From the NCBI RefSeq assembly GCF_018449655.1, contig NZ_JAAVUX010000012.1:97536-161535 (forward strand): a stretch of DNA of 64,000 nt, in the 5' to 3' direction. The DNA is from Pseudomonas sp. dw_358 (GTDB lineage: Bacteria; Pseudomonadota; Gammaproteobacteria; Pseudomonadales; Pseudomonadaceae). The position numbers were made by a program, and so were the translations under genes. Each line of letters begins with the position of its first letter. Position 1 is the first letter of the stretch. Shown in pieces: positions 26,030 to 34,239 of this stretch. Under the pieces are notes generated by a model. The model saw nothing but the letters and a program-made list of their open reading frames with translations, searched no databases and was not told the DNA's origin.

Positions 26030-27361
26030 TTAGCGTGGCGTGACCACTGGCGCCTCGGCAACACCCAGATCATCTTCCGGCACCAGATGGGTCAGCGGAG
26101 GGCTCCCCGCCGCCAGCTCGGCCGTCATCTTGGCTTCGTCCAGCTCGCCGACCCACTTGGCCACCACCAGGGTCGCCACGGCGTTGCCTACCAGATTGGT
26201 CAGGGCACGGGCTTCGGACATGAAACGGTCGATCCCGAGGATCAGCGTCAAGCCGGCCACTGGCAAGGTGCCCACAGCCGACAAGGTCGCCGCCAGCACG
26301 ATGAAACCGCTGCCGGTTACCCCAGCCGCGCCTTTGGAAGACAACAGCAGCACCAGAATCAAGGTGATTTGATGGGTAAGGTCCATGTGCGTGTCGGTCG
26401 CCTGAGCGATGAACACGGCAGCCATGGTCAGGTAGATCGAGGTACCGTCCAGGTTGAAGGAGTAGCCGGTTGGAATCACCAGCCCCACCACCGATTTCTT
26501 CGCGCCCAGACGCTCCATCTTCACCAGCATGCGCGGCAGCGCCGACTCGGACGAGGAGGTGCCCAGCACGATCAGCAGTTCTTCACGGATATAACGGATC
26601 AACTTGATCACGCTGAAGCCATGGCCCCGTGCGATGGCGCCCAGTACCACCAGCACGAACAGCACGCAGGTAATGTAGAAGCAGGCCATCAACTGGCCCA
26701 ACTGCAACAGCGAACCGACGCCATAAGCCCCGATGGTATAGGCCATTGCACCCAGAGCACCCAGCGGGGCCAGCTTCATGATCATGTTGATGATGTTGAA
26801 CATGGCGTGGGCGAAGCGATCGATCAGGTCCAGCAACGGTTTGCCATAGGCACCCAGGCGATGCAGGGCAAAGCCGAAGATCACCGAAAACATCAACACC
26901 TGCAGGATATCGCCGGTGGCAAACGCGCTGACGATGGTATTGGGGATGATGTTGAGGATGAAGCCGACGATGCTCTGGTCAGCACCGGCCGCCACGTAGG
27001 AGGCGACCTTGCTGGCATCCAGCTTGGTCGGATCAATGTGCATGCCAGCACCTGGCTGCACGACGTTGACCACGACCAGGCCGATGATCAGGGAAATGGA
27101 GGAGACGATTTCAAAGTAGAGCAGTGCGTAGCCACCGGTCTTGCCTACCGACTTCATGCTCTGCATGCCAGCGATACCGCTGACCACGGTGCAGAAGATG
27201 ATCGGCGCAATGACCATTTTGATCAGTTTGATGAAGCCATCGCCAAGGGGCTTGAGCGAGACACCGGCCTGGGGATAGTAGTGGCCGATCAGCACACCGA
27301 CGATGATCGCGAGGATCACCTGGAAATACAGGGATTTATAGAATGGCTGACGAGTCGTCAT
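26030..27361 (-). CDS. dctA: C4-dicarboxylate:cation symporter DctA
   Basis: A 443-aa DAACS-family carrier that takes up succinate, fumarate and malate with sodium or protons. Eight membrane spans are expected; family signatures are the serine-rich hairpin LGTSSSESALPRML, IPTGYSFNLDGTSIYLTMA and SSKGAAGVTGSGFIVL. The ATG at 27361 has GAGGA eight bases upstream; earlier starts in the frame add unrelated sequence. A consensus sigma54 element 131 bases upstream suggests control by a DctB/DctD-type system, which is not encoded in this window. phoQ lies upstream on the same strand. Confidence 0.96.
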   Translation of the reverse strand: MTTRQPFYKSLYFQVILAIIVGVLIGHYYPQAGVSLKPLGDGFIKLIKMVIAPIIFCTVVSGIAGMQSMKSVGKTGGYALLYFEIVSSISLIIGLVVVNVVQPGAGMHIDPTKLDASKVASYVAAGADQSIVGFILNIIPNTIVSAFATGDILQVLMFSVIFGFALHRLGAYGKPLLDLIDRFAHAMFNIINMIMKLAPLGALGAMAYTIGAYGVGSLLQLGQLMACFYITCVLFVLVVLGAIARGHGFSVIKLIRYIREELLIVLGTSSSESALPRMLVKMERLGAKKSVVGLVIPTGYSFNLDGTSIYLTMAAVFIAQATDTHMDLTHQITLILVLLLSSKGAAGVTGSGFIVLAATLSAVGTLPVAGLTLILGIDRFMSEARALTNLVGNAVATLVVAKWVGELDEAKMTAELAAGSPPLTHLVPEDDLGVAEAPVVTPR

Positions 27362-27424
27362 GGCAAAGTCCTCAAGCGTACCGTCCGACATCCATCCGCT
27401 GATGCCGCGATACCTGAACACGAA

Positions 27425-27448
27425 CCCTCCTGCGCCGGAGGGATTTTT
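27425..27448 (+). terminator. Plus-strand terminator-like hairpin in the dctA leader
   Basis: CCCTCC (27425-27430) and GGAGGG (27437-27442) pair around TGCGCC and are followed by ATTTTT on the plus strand, antisense to dctA. No plus-strand gene precedes it. Read on the dctA strand, the same segment is an A-rich stretch (AAAACAAAAA) followed by a hairpin in the 5'-UTR. Confidence 0.5.
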
Positions 27449-27491
27449 GTTTTGTCGAGCTGCGGGTCTGCAGAACTCTGCCCGTTGCATC

Positions 27492-27506
27492 GCAAAGCCC
27501 GTGCCA
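27492..27506 (-). promoter_or_regulatory. Sigma54 (RpoN) promoter for dctA
   Basis: On the minus strand the sequence is TGGCACGGGCTTTGC, an exact TGGCAC-N5-TTGC match to the -24/-12 consensus. Transcription would start near 27480, giving a leader of about 120 nt before dctA. An inverted repeat TGGCG/CGCCA at about 27575-27590 could be an activator site. RpoN-dependent dctA expression is established in other bacteria. Confidence 0.85.
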
Positions 27507-27619
27507 CCTATCGGATTTTTCTGATTGACGAGCAATTACGGGACTGAGCATCTGGTCGAGGGCCAACGCCGACTCCGTTATTGGCGGTTTTTCGCCACAT
27601 CAGTGGAGATTGCTTCCCG

Positions 27620-27644
27620 CGATGGCGGTAAACCGCCGCCATCG
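27620..27644. repeat. Hairpin between phoQ and dctA
   Basis: CGATGGCGG and CCGCCATCG are perfect 9-bp arms around TAAACCG. There is no T-tract on either strand. It could be the 3' end structure of the phoPQ transcript. Confidence 0.4.
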
Positions 27645-27727
27645 TTAGCCAAGGCCAGCGTAATTGCCTGCCGAGGTCAATGACAGACTAGCTCAAGACG
27701 GCGATCGGAACCGGCCGGCCCGAAGAC

Positions 27728-29074
27728 TCAAAGGGCGTTCAACCGCACCCGAAACGCGGCGCCACCGAGGCTGGACTCACCGAGGGTCAGCTGCGCACCA
27801 TAGCTCTCGATGATGTCCTTGACCACGGCCAGACCGATGCCCTGTCCGGGGTTCTGTCGATCCAGTCGCTCGCCCCGCTGCAGGATTCGTTCGCGCTGGT
27901 CGACCGGTACGCCAGGGCCATCGTCCTCGACCCACAGGTCCAATTCGGTATCAAGCGCGACCAGACGAACCCTGACGTGCCCCACGCAGAGCCGATAGGC
28001 GTTTTCCAGCAGATTGCCGAGCATCTCCAGGAGAGCGCCCTGCTCCATGGGTACCAGGTCCGATACGGGAATATCGAAACTGACCTGAACGCACTTGTCG
28101 CGGTAGACCTTGCCCAAGGTGCTGCACAGGCTGTCCAGCAAGGGCTGCAAGGGCACCTGGTGGCGAACCAGACCACTCTTGCGCAGGCTTGCCCGTTGCA
28201 ACTGGTAGCCGATTTGCTGGCTCATGCGCTCGATCTGCGACTGGAGAACACGTGCCTGTTCCAGGTCCTCCGGACGCTGGGCAATGGTTTCGCTGACCCC
28301 CTGCAAGACGGCCAGGGGCGTCTTGAGACTGTGGGCCAGGTCGCCGAGAGAATCACGGTAGCGCCCACGCTGCTCGCGCTCGCTGCTCAGCAGACGGTTG
28401 AGAGAATCGGTCAGCCGCAGCAGTTCCCGGGGGTGCTCTTCGCTGAGGCTTTCACGAGCGCCGGACTCGATCTGGTCCAGCTCCAGGCTGAGCTGACGCA
28501 GGGCCCGCAGCCCCCAGGTCATGCCACCCCACAGCAACAGCAGCAGAAACACCAAGGCGAGGCCAAAGCCCAGTGACAGCCTGGAACGCAGCCCGGACAG
28601 GGTCTTCTGATACTCGCTGACCGGCTGAAAGGCCACGATGCTATAGGCGACACTACGACCGCCCAGCAGTTTGATCTCGACGTCGTAGACGAAAAACTCG
28701 GTACCGTCAGGCTGATGCGCCCGGGAGAAAACGTTGCCGCCGCCATCGTAGCGAGGCTTGTAATCGATGTTCTGGTTGGCCGTGGCCCGCGACCGCCAGA
28801 CCAGATTGCCATCACGGTCGTAGATGTAACCCAGCAGGCGGCTTTCCGGCAGGTTGAATTGCTCGTCCGGCAGCAGCGACGGCATTTGCAGGTGGTTGTT
28901 CTCGATGCGCGCGGCCGAGATCAGGGTGGTCACGTCCGACGCCAGGCGCTGCTCGATCGACTCGCGCAGTGCCAGGCTGAAGGCTTTCTGCAACGCAGGC
29001 AGCAAGGCGATCATGAACAGCACGGCCAGCAGAGCCGCCGCCGCCATCAAGCGCACTCGCAGCGATCGAATCAT
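27728..29074 (-). CDS. phoQ: Sensor histidine kinase PhoQ
   Basis: A 448-aa inner-membrane kinase that responds to low Mg2+ and cationic peptides in its family. Spans lie at about 8-28 and 168-188; the periplasmic PhoQ-type sensor between them is acidic (LPDEQFNLPES, YDRDGN). The phosphoacceptor is His248 in GDLAHSLKTPLAVL, followed by an N box (NLLENAYRLC) and G boxes (VEDDGPGVP, GQGIGLAVVKDI). It overlaps phoP by four bases. dctA is downstream, the same order I recall for P. putida and P. aeruginosa. Confidence 0.94.
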   Translation of the reverse strand: MIRSLRVRLMAAAALLAVLFMIALLPALQKAFSLALRESIEQRLASDVTTLISAARIENNHLQMPSLLPDEQFNLPESRLLGYIYDRDGNLVWRSRATANQNIDYKPRYDGGGNVFSRAHQPDGTEFFVYDVEIKLLGGRSVAYSIVAFQPVSEYQKTLSGLRSRLSLGFGLALVFLLLLLWGGMTWGLRALRQLSLELDQIESGARESLSEEHPRELLRLTDSLNRLLSSEREQRGRYRDSLGDLAHSLKTPLAVLQGVSETIAQRPEDLEQARVLQSQIERMSQQIGYQLQRASLRKSGLVRHQVPLQPLLDSLCSTLGKVYRDKCVQVSFDIPVSDLVPMEQGALLEMLGNLLENAYRLCVGHVRVRLVALDTELDLWVEDDGPGVPVDQRERILQRGERLDRQNPGQGIGLAVVKDIIESYGAQLTLGESSLGGAAFRVRLNAL

Positions 29075-29748
29075 CGGCAGCGCTCGGTAAACAGATAACC
29101 CAGGCCACGCACGGTGTCGATGGGCTTGAACCCCACATCCCCTTCCAGCTTGCGCCGCAGACGCCCCACCAGCACCTCGATGACGTTGGGATCACGCTCT
29201 TCGTCATCCGGGTAGAGCTGCTCCATCAGACGATCCTTGGCGACCACCTGCTGATGGTGGCGCATGAGGTACTCGAGAATACGGTATTCGAAGGCGGTCA
29301 GCGCCAGCGGCTGCTCATCGAGGCTGGCTTGCTTGCGGTTGATGTCGAGCACCAGCGGGCCCGCCGTGATGGTCGGCTGAGTGAAGCCGCTGGAGCGCCG
29401 TAACAGCGCACTGAGTCGCGCCTCGAGTTCTTCGAATTGAAACGGCTTGACCACATAGTCGTCGGCGCCAGTGGCAAGGCCCTGTACCTTGTCTTCCCAA
29501 CTGCCGCGTGCGGTCAGGATCAGGATGGGAAAGGTCTTGCCTTCGGCCCGCAATTGACGGATCAGCTCCAGGCCACCCATGCCCGGCAGGCCCAGATCCA
29601 CCACCGCCAGATCATGGTTGTATTGCTGCGCCTGATACAACGCTTCTTCGGCATTGGCCACCGCTTCCACCACGTGCCCGCTTTCGGACAGGCGCGTCTG
29701 CAGATGATGGCGCAGCAGGGCCTCGTCTTCTACCACCAACAATTTCAT
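29071..29748 (-). CDS. phoP: Response regulator PhoP
   Basis: A 225-aa OmpR-family activator of Mg2+-limitation and polymyxin-resistance genes. The receiver has acidic VEDE near the start, Asp51 (VVDLGLPGMGG), Thr in ILTARG and Lys in YVVKPFQ. The winged-helix DNA-binding domain lies at about 125-220 (LTAFEYRILEYL, VLVGRLRRKLE, VRGLGYLF). The ATG at 29748 is preceded by a GGAGAG ribosome binding site. A PhoP box 165 bases upstream indicates autoregulation. There is no oprH gene ahead of it. Confidence 0.95.
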   Translation of the reverse strand: MKLLVVEDEALLRHHLQTRLSESGHVVEAVANAEEALYQAQQYNHDLAVVDLGLPGMGGLELIRQLRAEGKTFPILILTARGSWEDKVQGLATGADDYVVKPFQFEELEARLSALLRRSSGFTQPTITAGPLVLDINRKQASLDEQPLALTAFEYRILEYLMRHHQQVVAKDRLMEQLYPDDEERDPNVIEVLVGRLRRKLEGDVGFKPIDTVRGLGYLFTERCR

Positions 29749-29882
29749 AGTGCTCTCCGAGCGATACCGCCCACAATCGCCGCCACTGGCTGCCTGCACG
29801 GCAGCATGAGTACGGACACAAGCCGTAACCACCACGGTGCGTGCAGCCTATTGGAATGCACGGCGAGCTGCCAGACCTGCAT
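29745..29882 (-). CDS. Possible 45-aa leader ORF overlapping phoP
   Basis: An ATG at 29882 opens 45 codons that end in a TGA overlapping the phoP ATG (ATGA), the layout of translational coupling. The peptide has a basic middle (NRLHAPWWLRL) and a hydrophobic run (LVSVLMLP, VAAIVGGIA), as in small membrane peptides. Against it: no Shine-Dalgarno, and the predicted transcript start is only a few bases upstream. I do not recognise it. It may be chance. Confidence 0.25.
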   Translation of the reverse strand: MQVWQLAVHSNRLHAPWWLRLVSVLMLPCRQPVAAIVGGIARRAL

Positions 29883-29895
29883 GAAAATGGTCGTC

Positions 29896-29929
29896 AGGTT
29901 ATGGGTTGACGGCTGAACCCTCCCTGAAC
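29896..29929 (-). promoter_or_regulatory. PhoP box and -10 element upstream of phoPQ
   Basis: On the minus strand GTTCAG-GGAGG-GTTCAG (29929 to 29913) is a perfect direct repeat with a 5-base spacer, the PhoP-binding layout known from P. aeruginosa. TAACCT, a plausible -10, starts 11 bases downstream (29901 to 29896). The transcript would begin near 29889 and carry a leader of about 140 nt before phoP. Confidence 0.85.
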
Positions 29930-29995
29930 TCATAGGTAACACTGCCAGATCAAATACTGCTCCCCAATCGCAGCCGATCCCGGCAAAATGGCCCC

Positions 29996-30700
29996 ATGAA
30001 TCGTCCCTCCTCTGCCCCTGTCCTGCACTGGCCCCTGCCCTGCCCACTGCCTGGCGCGGTGCTGGCCGGCTGTCACTTCGACCCGGCGCGGCACTCCCCC
30101 GATGAATTCCTCCGCCAAGGCATTGCGGCCCCCGCAAACATCCAGCGCTCGGTGGCCAAGCGCCAGGCCGAATTCCTCGCCGGACGCGTGTGCGCGCGCA
30201 CTGCCCTGCAGGCTTTGGGGATACCCGACTGGGTCGCAGCTGTCGGCGAGGACCGGGCGCCTGTCTGGCCCGCCGGGATCTGTGGCGCCATCACTCACGG
30301 CGCCGGCTGGGCCGGCGCTGTGGTTGCCCGCACCAGCGCCTGGCGCGGGTTGGGTCTGGACATGGAACACCTGCTCGAGCCCCAGCGGGCCTGGCGCCTG
30401 CATGGCGAGATCCTGACCGCCGACGAACGCCGGCGCATGGCCCGGCACCCTGCCGAGCAGGTCAGCCTGATCGTGACGCTGACCTTCTCCCTCAAGGAAA
30501 GCCTGTTCAAGGCCCTGTATCCGCTGGTGCTCAAGCGCTTCTATTTCGAGCATGCCGAAATCGTCGAATGGCATGAGGACGGCCGCGCACGCCTGAGGCT
30601 GCTGAGCGACCTGTCGGCGCAATGGACCACCGGGGCCGAGTTCGAGGGTCAGTTCTGCGTCGCGGACGGGCGATTGCTCAGCCTGGTGTGGGTCACCTGA
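29996..30700 (+). CDS. pcpS: 4'-phosphopantetheinyl transferase (PcpS/EntD type)
   Basis: A 234-aa Sfp/EntD-like enzyme that loads phosphopantetheine onto carrier proteins. Pseudomonas PcpS serves fatty-acid ACP as well as siderophore synthetases. Signatures: RQAEFLAGRVCARTAL near the N-terminus, the metal-binding LGLDME, and FSLKESLFKALYP with the catalytic Lys/Glu. The ATG at 29996 gives a normal start. It is divergent from phoP across about 250 bp and converges on fadD2 with only 11 bases between the stops. Confidence 0.92.
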   Translation: MNRPSSAPVLHWPLPCPLPGAVLAGCHFDPARHSPDEFLRQGIAAPANIQRSVAKRQAEFLAGRVCARTALQALGIPDWVAAVGEDRAPVWPAGICGAITHGAGWAGAVVARTSAWRGLGLDMEHLLEPQRAWRLHGEILTADERRRMARHPAEQVSLIVTLTFSLKESLFKALYPLVLKRFYFEHAEIVEWHEDGRARLRLLSDLSAQWTTGAEFEGQFCVADGRLLSLVWVT

Positions 30701-30711
30701 GCCGACGCCAT

Positions 30712-32400
30712 TCACTCCACCGTATCGCGCAGCTCCCGGCGCAGGATCTTGCCCACCGGCGTCATCGGCAACGAGCTGCGCAAGACGATGTTCTTGGGCA
30801 CTTTGTAACCGGTGAGGTTAGCCTTGCAGTAGGCCTTGAGCTCCTCCAGCCCAAGGCCGGGCTCACGGGGCACGACAAACAGTTTGACCGCCTCGCCGGT
30901 GCGCTCGTCGGCCACGCCGATGGCCGCACATTGGGCGACCTTGGGATGGGCCATGACCACATCCTCGATTTCGTTCGGGTACACGTTGAAACCCGAGACA
31001 ATGATCATGTCCTTCTTGCGGTCAACGATACGCACAAAGCCGTCGGGATCGATGACGGCGATGTCCCCCGTCTTCAGCCATCCCTGCGCGTCCAGCACCT
31101 CGCGACTGGCCTCGGGCTGACGCCAGTAGCCCTGCATCACCTGCGGGCCACGCACGCACAGCTCGCCGGACTCGCCCAGCGGTAACTCCACGCCGAGTTC
31201 ATCAACCACCTTGAGGCCGGTGCCGACCACCGGGATGCCCACGGTGCCCAGCCGTCCGAGGCTGCCATAAGGATTGGTGCAGGCGACCGGCGATGTCTCG
31301 GTCAACCCGTAGCCCTCGATGATCCGGCAGCCGGTGACCCGCTGCCAGCGTTCGGCCGTCGACTTGACCAGCGCGGTCCCTCCGGAATTGGTGACTTTCA
31401 GGCTGGAAAAATCCAGCAATCGAAATTCTGGATGCTCCATCAGGGCGACAAACAAAGTGTTCAAACCGATCATGGCGGAGAAGCGCCACTTCTTCAGCTC
31501 CTTGATGAAGCCGGCGATGTCCCTCGGGTTGGTGATCAGCACGTTGTGGTTGCCGGTGAGCATCATGCACATGCAATTGGCGGTGAAGGCGTACACATGG
31601 TAGAGCGGCAACGGCGCTATCATGACCTCCTGCCCCTCGTCGAGCAGTGTCGCGCCACGCGCGTCCTGCTGCTGGAAACACGCATGGACCTGGAGCATGT
31701 TGGCTACCAGATTGCCATGGGAAAGCATCGCGCCCTTGGCCAGACCGGTGGTTCCTCCGGTGTACTGCAGCACCGCGATGTCATCCAGGCTCAGCGTCAC
31801 CGGGCTGACCTGGCCGCGCAGCCCTTCATACAGCACGGTCTTGAAGGATACGACCTGCGGCAAGCGATAGGCCGTCAGCTTTTTCTTGTAACTGACCAGG
31901 CTATTGACCAGCCAGCCTTTGACGCTGGGCAGCAGGTCCCCCATCTTCGCCTCGATCAGGTACTGGATGTCGGTATCGGCCAGTACCTCTTCGACGTTGG
32001 GGCCGAACAGGTTCAGGTACACCAACGCCCGGGCGCCGCTGTCCTTGAACTGATGACGCATTTCCCGAGGGGTATACAGGGGGTTGGTGTTGACCACCAC
32101 CAGCCCGGCACGCAAGGCGCCGAACACTGCAATCGGGTACTGCAGCACGTTGGGCAGCTGCACGGCGATGCGGTCGCCGGGGCGCAGGTCGGTGTTTTGC
32201 TGCAGCCATGCGGCAAAGGCGGCGCAGTGGCGGTCCAGCTCGGCGTAGGTCAGGGTCACGCCCAGATTGCTGAAGGCGGGCCGCTCGGCGAAGGTGCGAC
32301 AGGAGCGTTCAAACACCTCGACCACGGAGTGCCAGGCGTGCAGGTCGATATGACCGGGAACGCCGACGGGGCGTTTGTCATTCCAGAATTCAGGTTGCAT
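30712..32400 (-). CDS. fadD2: Long-chain fatty acid-CoA ligase, FadD2 type
   Basis: A 562-aa adenylate-forming enzyme that activates fatty acids to acyl-CoA for beta-oxidation. Motifs: P-loop YTGGTTGLAKGAMLSH, GYGLTETSP, TGDIAVIDPDGFVRIVDR and the C-terminal VGKILRRELR with the catalytic Lys. Ribosome binding site GAGGAT lies eight bases before the ATG. It is divergent from an alpha/beta hydrolase and MaoC gene, the context of PAO1 PA3300 as I recall. In that genome fadD1 follows fadD2; here pcpS follows instead, so the tandem partner is missing at this site. FadD1 versus FadD2 identity rests on that context. Confidence 0.9.
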   Translation of the reverse strand: MQPEFWNDKRPVGVPGHIDLHAWHSVVEVFERSCRTFAERPAFSNLGVTLTYAELDRHCAAFAAWLQQNTDLRPGDRIAVQLPNVLQYPIAVFGALRAGLVVVNTNPLYTPREMRHQFKDSGARALVYLNLFGPNVEEVLADTDIQYLIEAKMGDLLPSVKGWLVNSLVSYKKKLTAYRLPQVVSFKTVLYEGLRGQVSPVTLSLDDIAVLQYTGGTTGLAKGAMLSHGNLVANMLQVHACFQQQDARGATLLDEGQEVMIAPLPLYHVYAFTANCMCMMLTGNHNVLITNPRDIAGFIKELKKWRFSAMIGLNTLFVALMEHPEFRLLDFSSLKVTNSGGTALVKSTAERWQRVTGCRIIEGYGLTETSPVACTNPYGSLGRLGTVGIPVVGTGLKVVDELGVELPLGESGELCVRGPQVMQGYWRQPEASREVLDAQGWLKTGDIAVIDPDGFVRIVDRKKDMIIVSGFNVYPNEIEDVVMAHPKVAQCAAIGVADERTGEAVKLFVVPREPGLGLEELKAYCKANLTGYKVPKNIVLRSSLPMTPVGKILRRELRDTVE

Positions 32401-32585
32401 TATTATTATCCTCTAGCCTGAACGCGACCGTGGAAAAAGGCCGCGCTGAGCGCAACTTAGCAGTAATCGCCAGACAGGCCCACTCAGCCAGAAAAGAAAC
32501 ATGCAGCAACATCAGCCCCGTGAATTCCTGCCCTTTTACAGAACTGGACAAACCCTCGGGGCAAGCGCATAGAACAAGGAACGGC

Positions 32586-33515
32586 ATGAGCTCGGATCGC
32601 TTCACTTTGACCGCCAGCGACGGCATTGCACTGCAAGTGCACCACTGGCTTCCGGCACAGACGCCACGTCTGATCATCCAGCTGACCCATGGCATGGCCG
32701 ATCATGCCGGGCGCTACGGCGCTCTGGGCCAGGCCCTCAACGAGGCGGGTCACGGGCTGTATGCCCATGATCAGCGAGGTCACGGGCTGACCGACCCACA
32801 GAGCCCACGGGGGCTGTATGCGCGGGCTGACGGCTGGCGAAAAGTGCTCGCCGACGTCAGCGCGCTGCGCGAGGAAATTGCCCGGCGTCATCCCGGCGTG
32901 CCCATTGTCCTGCTCGGCCACAGCATGGGCAGCTACGTCGCCCAGGCCTGGTTGATCGACCACGCCAGTGAAGTCGCCGGCGCCATTCTCAGCGGCTCCA
33001 ACTTTCAACCTCCCGGCCTGTACCGCGCGGCTCGGCAGGTTGCCCGGCTGGAACGCTGGCGGCTGGGCGCCACGGGGCGCAGTGCGCTGATTGACTGGCT
33101 CTCGTTCGGCTCGTTCAACAAGGCCTTCAAACCCAACCGCACGCCGTTCGACTGGCTGAGCCGCGACGAGCAGGCAGTGGACGCCTACATCCGCGACCCC
33201 CTGTGCGGTTTTCGCTGCACCAATCAGCTGTGGATCGACCTGCTGGGCGGCCTGATTACCATCAGCCAGCCGGAGCACCTGGCACGGGTCCGCCCGGGGC
33301 TCGCGCTGCTGATTATCGGCGGCAAATGTGATCCGGTCAGTGCGGGGGAACGTCTGATCAATCTCGCCAGTGCCTGGCGCGACGCCGCCAAGGCCCGCGT
33401 GCAGACGATTATTTACCCACAGGCACGCCACGAGGTGTTCAATGAGCTCAACCGCGCCCAGGTGTTCGCCGATATGATCGCCTGGCTCGACGCGACTGCC
33501 AGCGTCCCTGAATGA
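32586..33515 (+). CDS. Alpha/beta hydrolase, lysophospholipase/monoacylglycerol lipase-like
   Basis: A 309-aa serine hydrolase (Hydrolase_4 family). Nucleophile Ser113 lies in LLGHSMGSYVAQ; the oxyanion region is LTHGMADHAGRYGALG, and the distal His is in YPQARHEVFNEL near the C-terminus. AAGGA five bases before the ATG at 32586 fixes the start over a longer upstream frame. No signal peptide is seen, so it is probably cytoplasmic. Lying between fadD2 and a MaoC hydratase, it may release fatty acids from lipids for activation; that is inferred from context. Confidence 0.87.
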   Translation: MSSDRFTLTASDGIALQVHHWLPAQTPRLIIQLTHGMADHAGRYGALGQALNEAGHGLYAHDQRGHGLTDPQSPRGLYARADGWRKVLADVSALREEIARRHPGVPIVLLGHSMGSYVAQAWLIDHASEVAGAILSGSNFQPPGLYRAARQVARLERWRLGATGRSALIDWLSFGSFNKAFKPNRTPFDWLSRDEQAVDAYIRDPLCGFRCTNQLWIDLLGGLITISQPEHLARVRPGLALLIIGGKCDPVSAGERLINLASAWRDAAKARVQTIIYPQARHEVFNELNRAQVFADMIAWLDATASVPE

Positions 33516-33540
33516 CTAACCCGAAAAGGATCCGACACCG

Positions 33541-34011
33541 ATGACCGAGGTCAGCAACACGCCTTACGAAGAACTGCAAGTGGGCCAGACCGCCCAGTTC
33601 AGCAAAACCGTGGAAGAGCGCGACATTCAGTTGTTCGCGGCCATGTCCGGCGACCACAATCCGGTGCACCTGGACGCTGCCTATGCCGCCACCACCCTGT
33701 TCAGGGAGCGCATCGCCCACGGCATGTTCAGCGGCGCCTTGATCAGCGCGGCTGTGGCCTGCGAGCTGCCTGGCCCGGGGACCATCTACGTCAATCAGCA
33801 GATGAGTTTCGAAAAGCCGGTGAAAATCGGTGACACCTTGACCGTGCGCCTGGAGATTCTCGAAAAGCTGCCGAAATTTCGCGTGCGAATTGCCACACGG
33901 GTGTTCAACCAGCGCGACGAGCTGGTGGTCGATGGCGAAGCGCAGATCATCGCGCCACGCAAAGGTCAAACCCTGACCTTGACCGAGCTGCCGCCCATTT
34001 CGATTGGTTGA
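33541..34011 (+). CDS. MaoC-family (R)-specific enoyl-CoA hydratase
   Basis: A 156-aa hot-dog-fold protein. The hydratase dyad is Asp38 and His43 in AMSGDHNPVHLD, followed by RIAHGMFSGALISA. This is the PhaJ-type motif; PhaJ enzymes turn trans-2-enoyl-CoA from beta-oxidation into (R)-3-hydroxyacyl-CoA for polyhydroxyalkanoate synthesis. It follows the hydrolase by 25 bp and probably shares its transcript; fadD2 is divergent. Which phaJ number it corresponds to cannot be decided here. Confidence 0.9.
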   Translation: MTEVSNTPYEELQVGQTAQFSKTVEERDIQLFAAMSGDHNPVHLDAAYAATTLFRERIAHGMFSGALISAAVACELPGPGTIYVNQQMSFEKPVKIGDTLTVRLEILEKLPKFRVRIATRVFNQRDELVVDGEAQIIAPRKGQTLTLTELPPISIG

Positions 34012-34018
34012 AAGGCCC

Positions 34019-34180
34019 TCAGCGCTTCTTCGGCTTCTTCGCCTTTTTCTTGCCCTTGCCCAACGGCATCGCCTGCTCGAATTGCTGACGCACTTCGTTC
34101 AACCGCTTGTCGTTGAGGTCATGAATGCGCTTGGCGCGTTCGCTGTTGAAATCGATGATGGGGGTCGGGTCTTGGCTCAT
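34019..34180 (-). CDS. Small Lys-rich protein, 53 aa
   Basis: A short minus-strand gene. The product starts MSQDPTPIIDFNSERAKRI, has a charged helical middle (DLNDKRLNEVRQQFEQAM) and ends in a run of Lys (GKGKKKAKKPKKR). The basic tail suggests binding to nucleic acid or acidic partners, but no domain is known to me. Its stop nearly abuts the MaoC stop on the other strand (7 bp). The 115-aa gene lies upstream on the same strand. No strong ribosome binding site is visible. Confidence 0.65.
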   Translation of the reverse strand: MSQDPTPIIDFNSERAKRIHDLNDKRLNEVRQQFEQAMPLGKGKKKAKKPKKR

Positions 34181-34239
34181 GGCTCATGGCTGCAAGGTGG
34201 GGGGCAGGTGCCAATAATGGCGGCTGCGCGCATTGCTGG

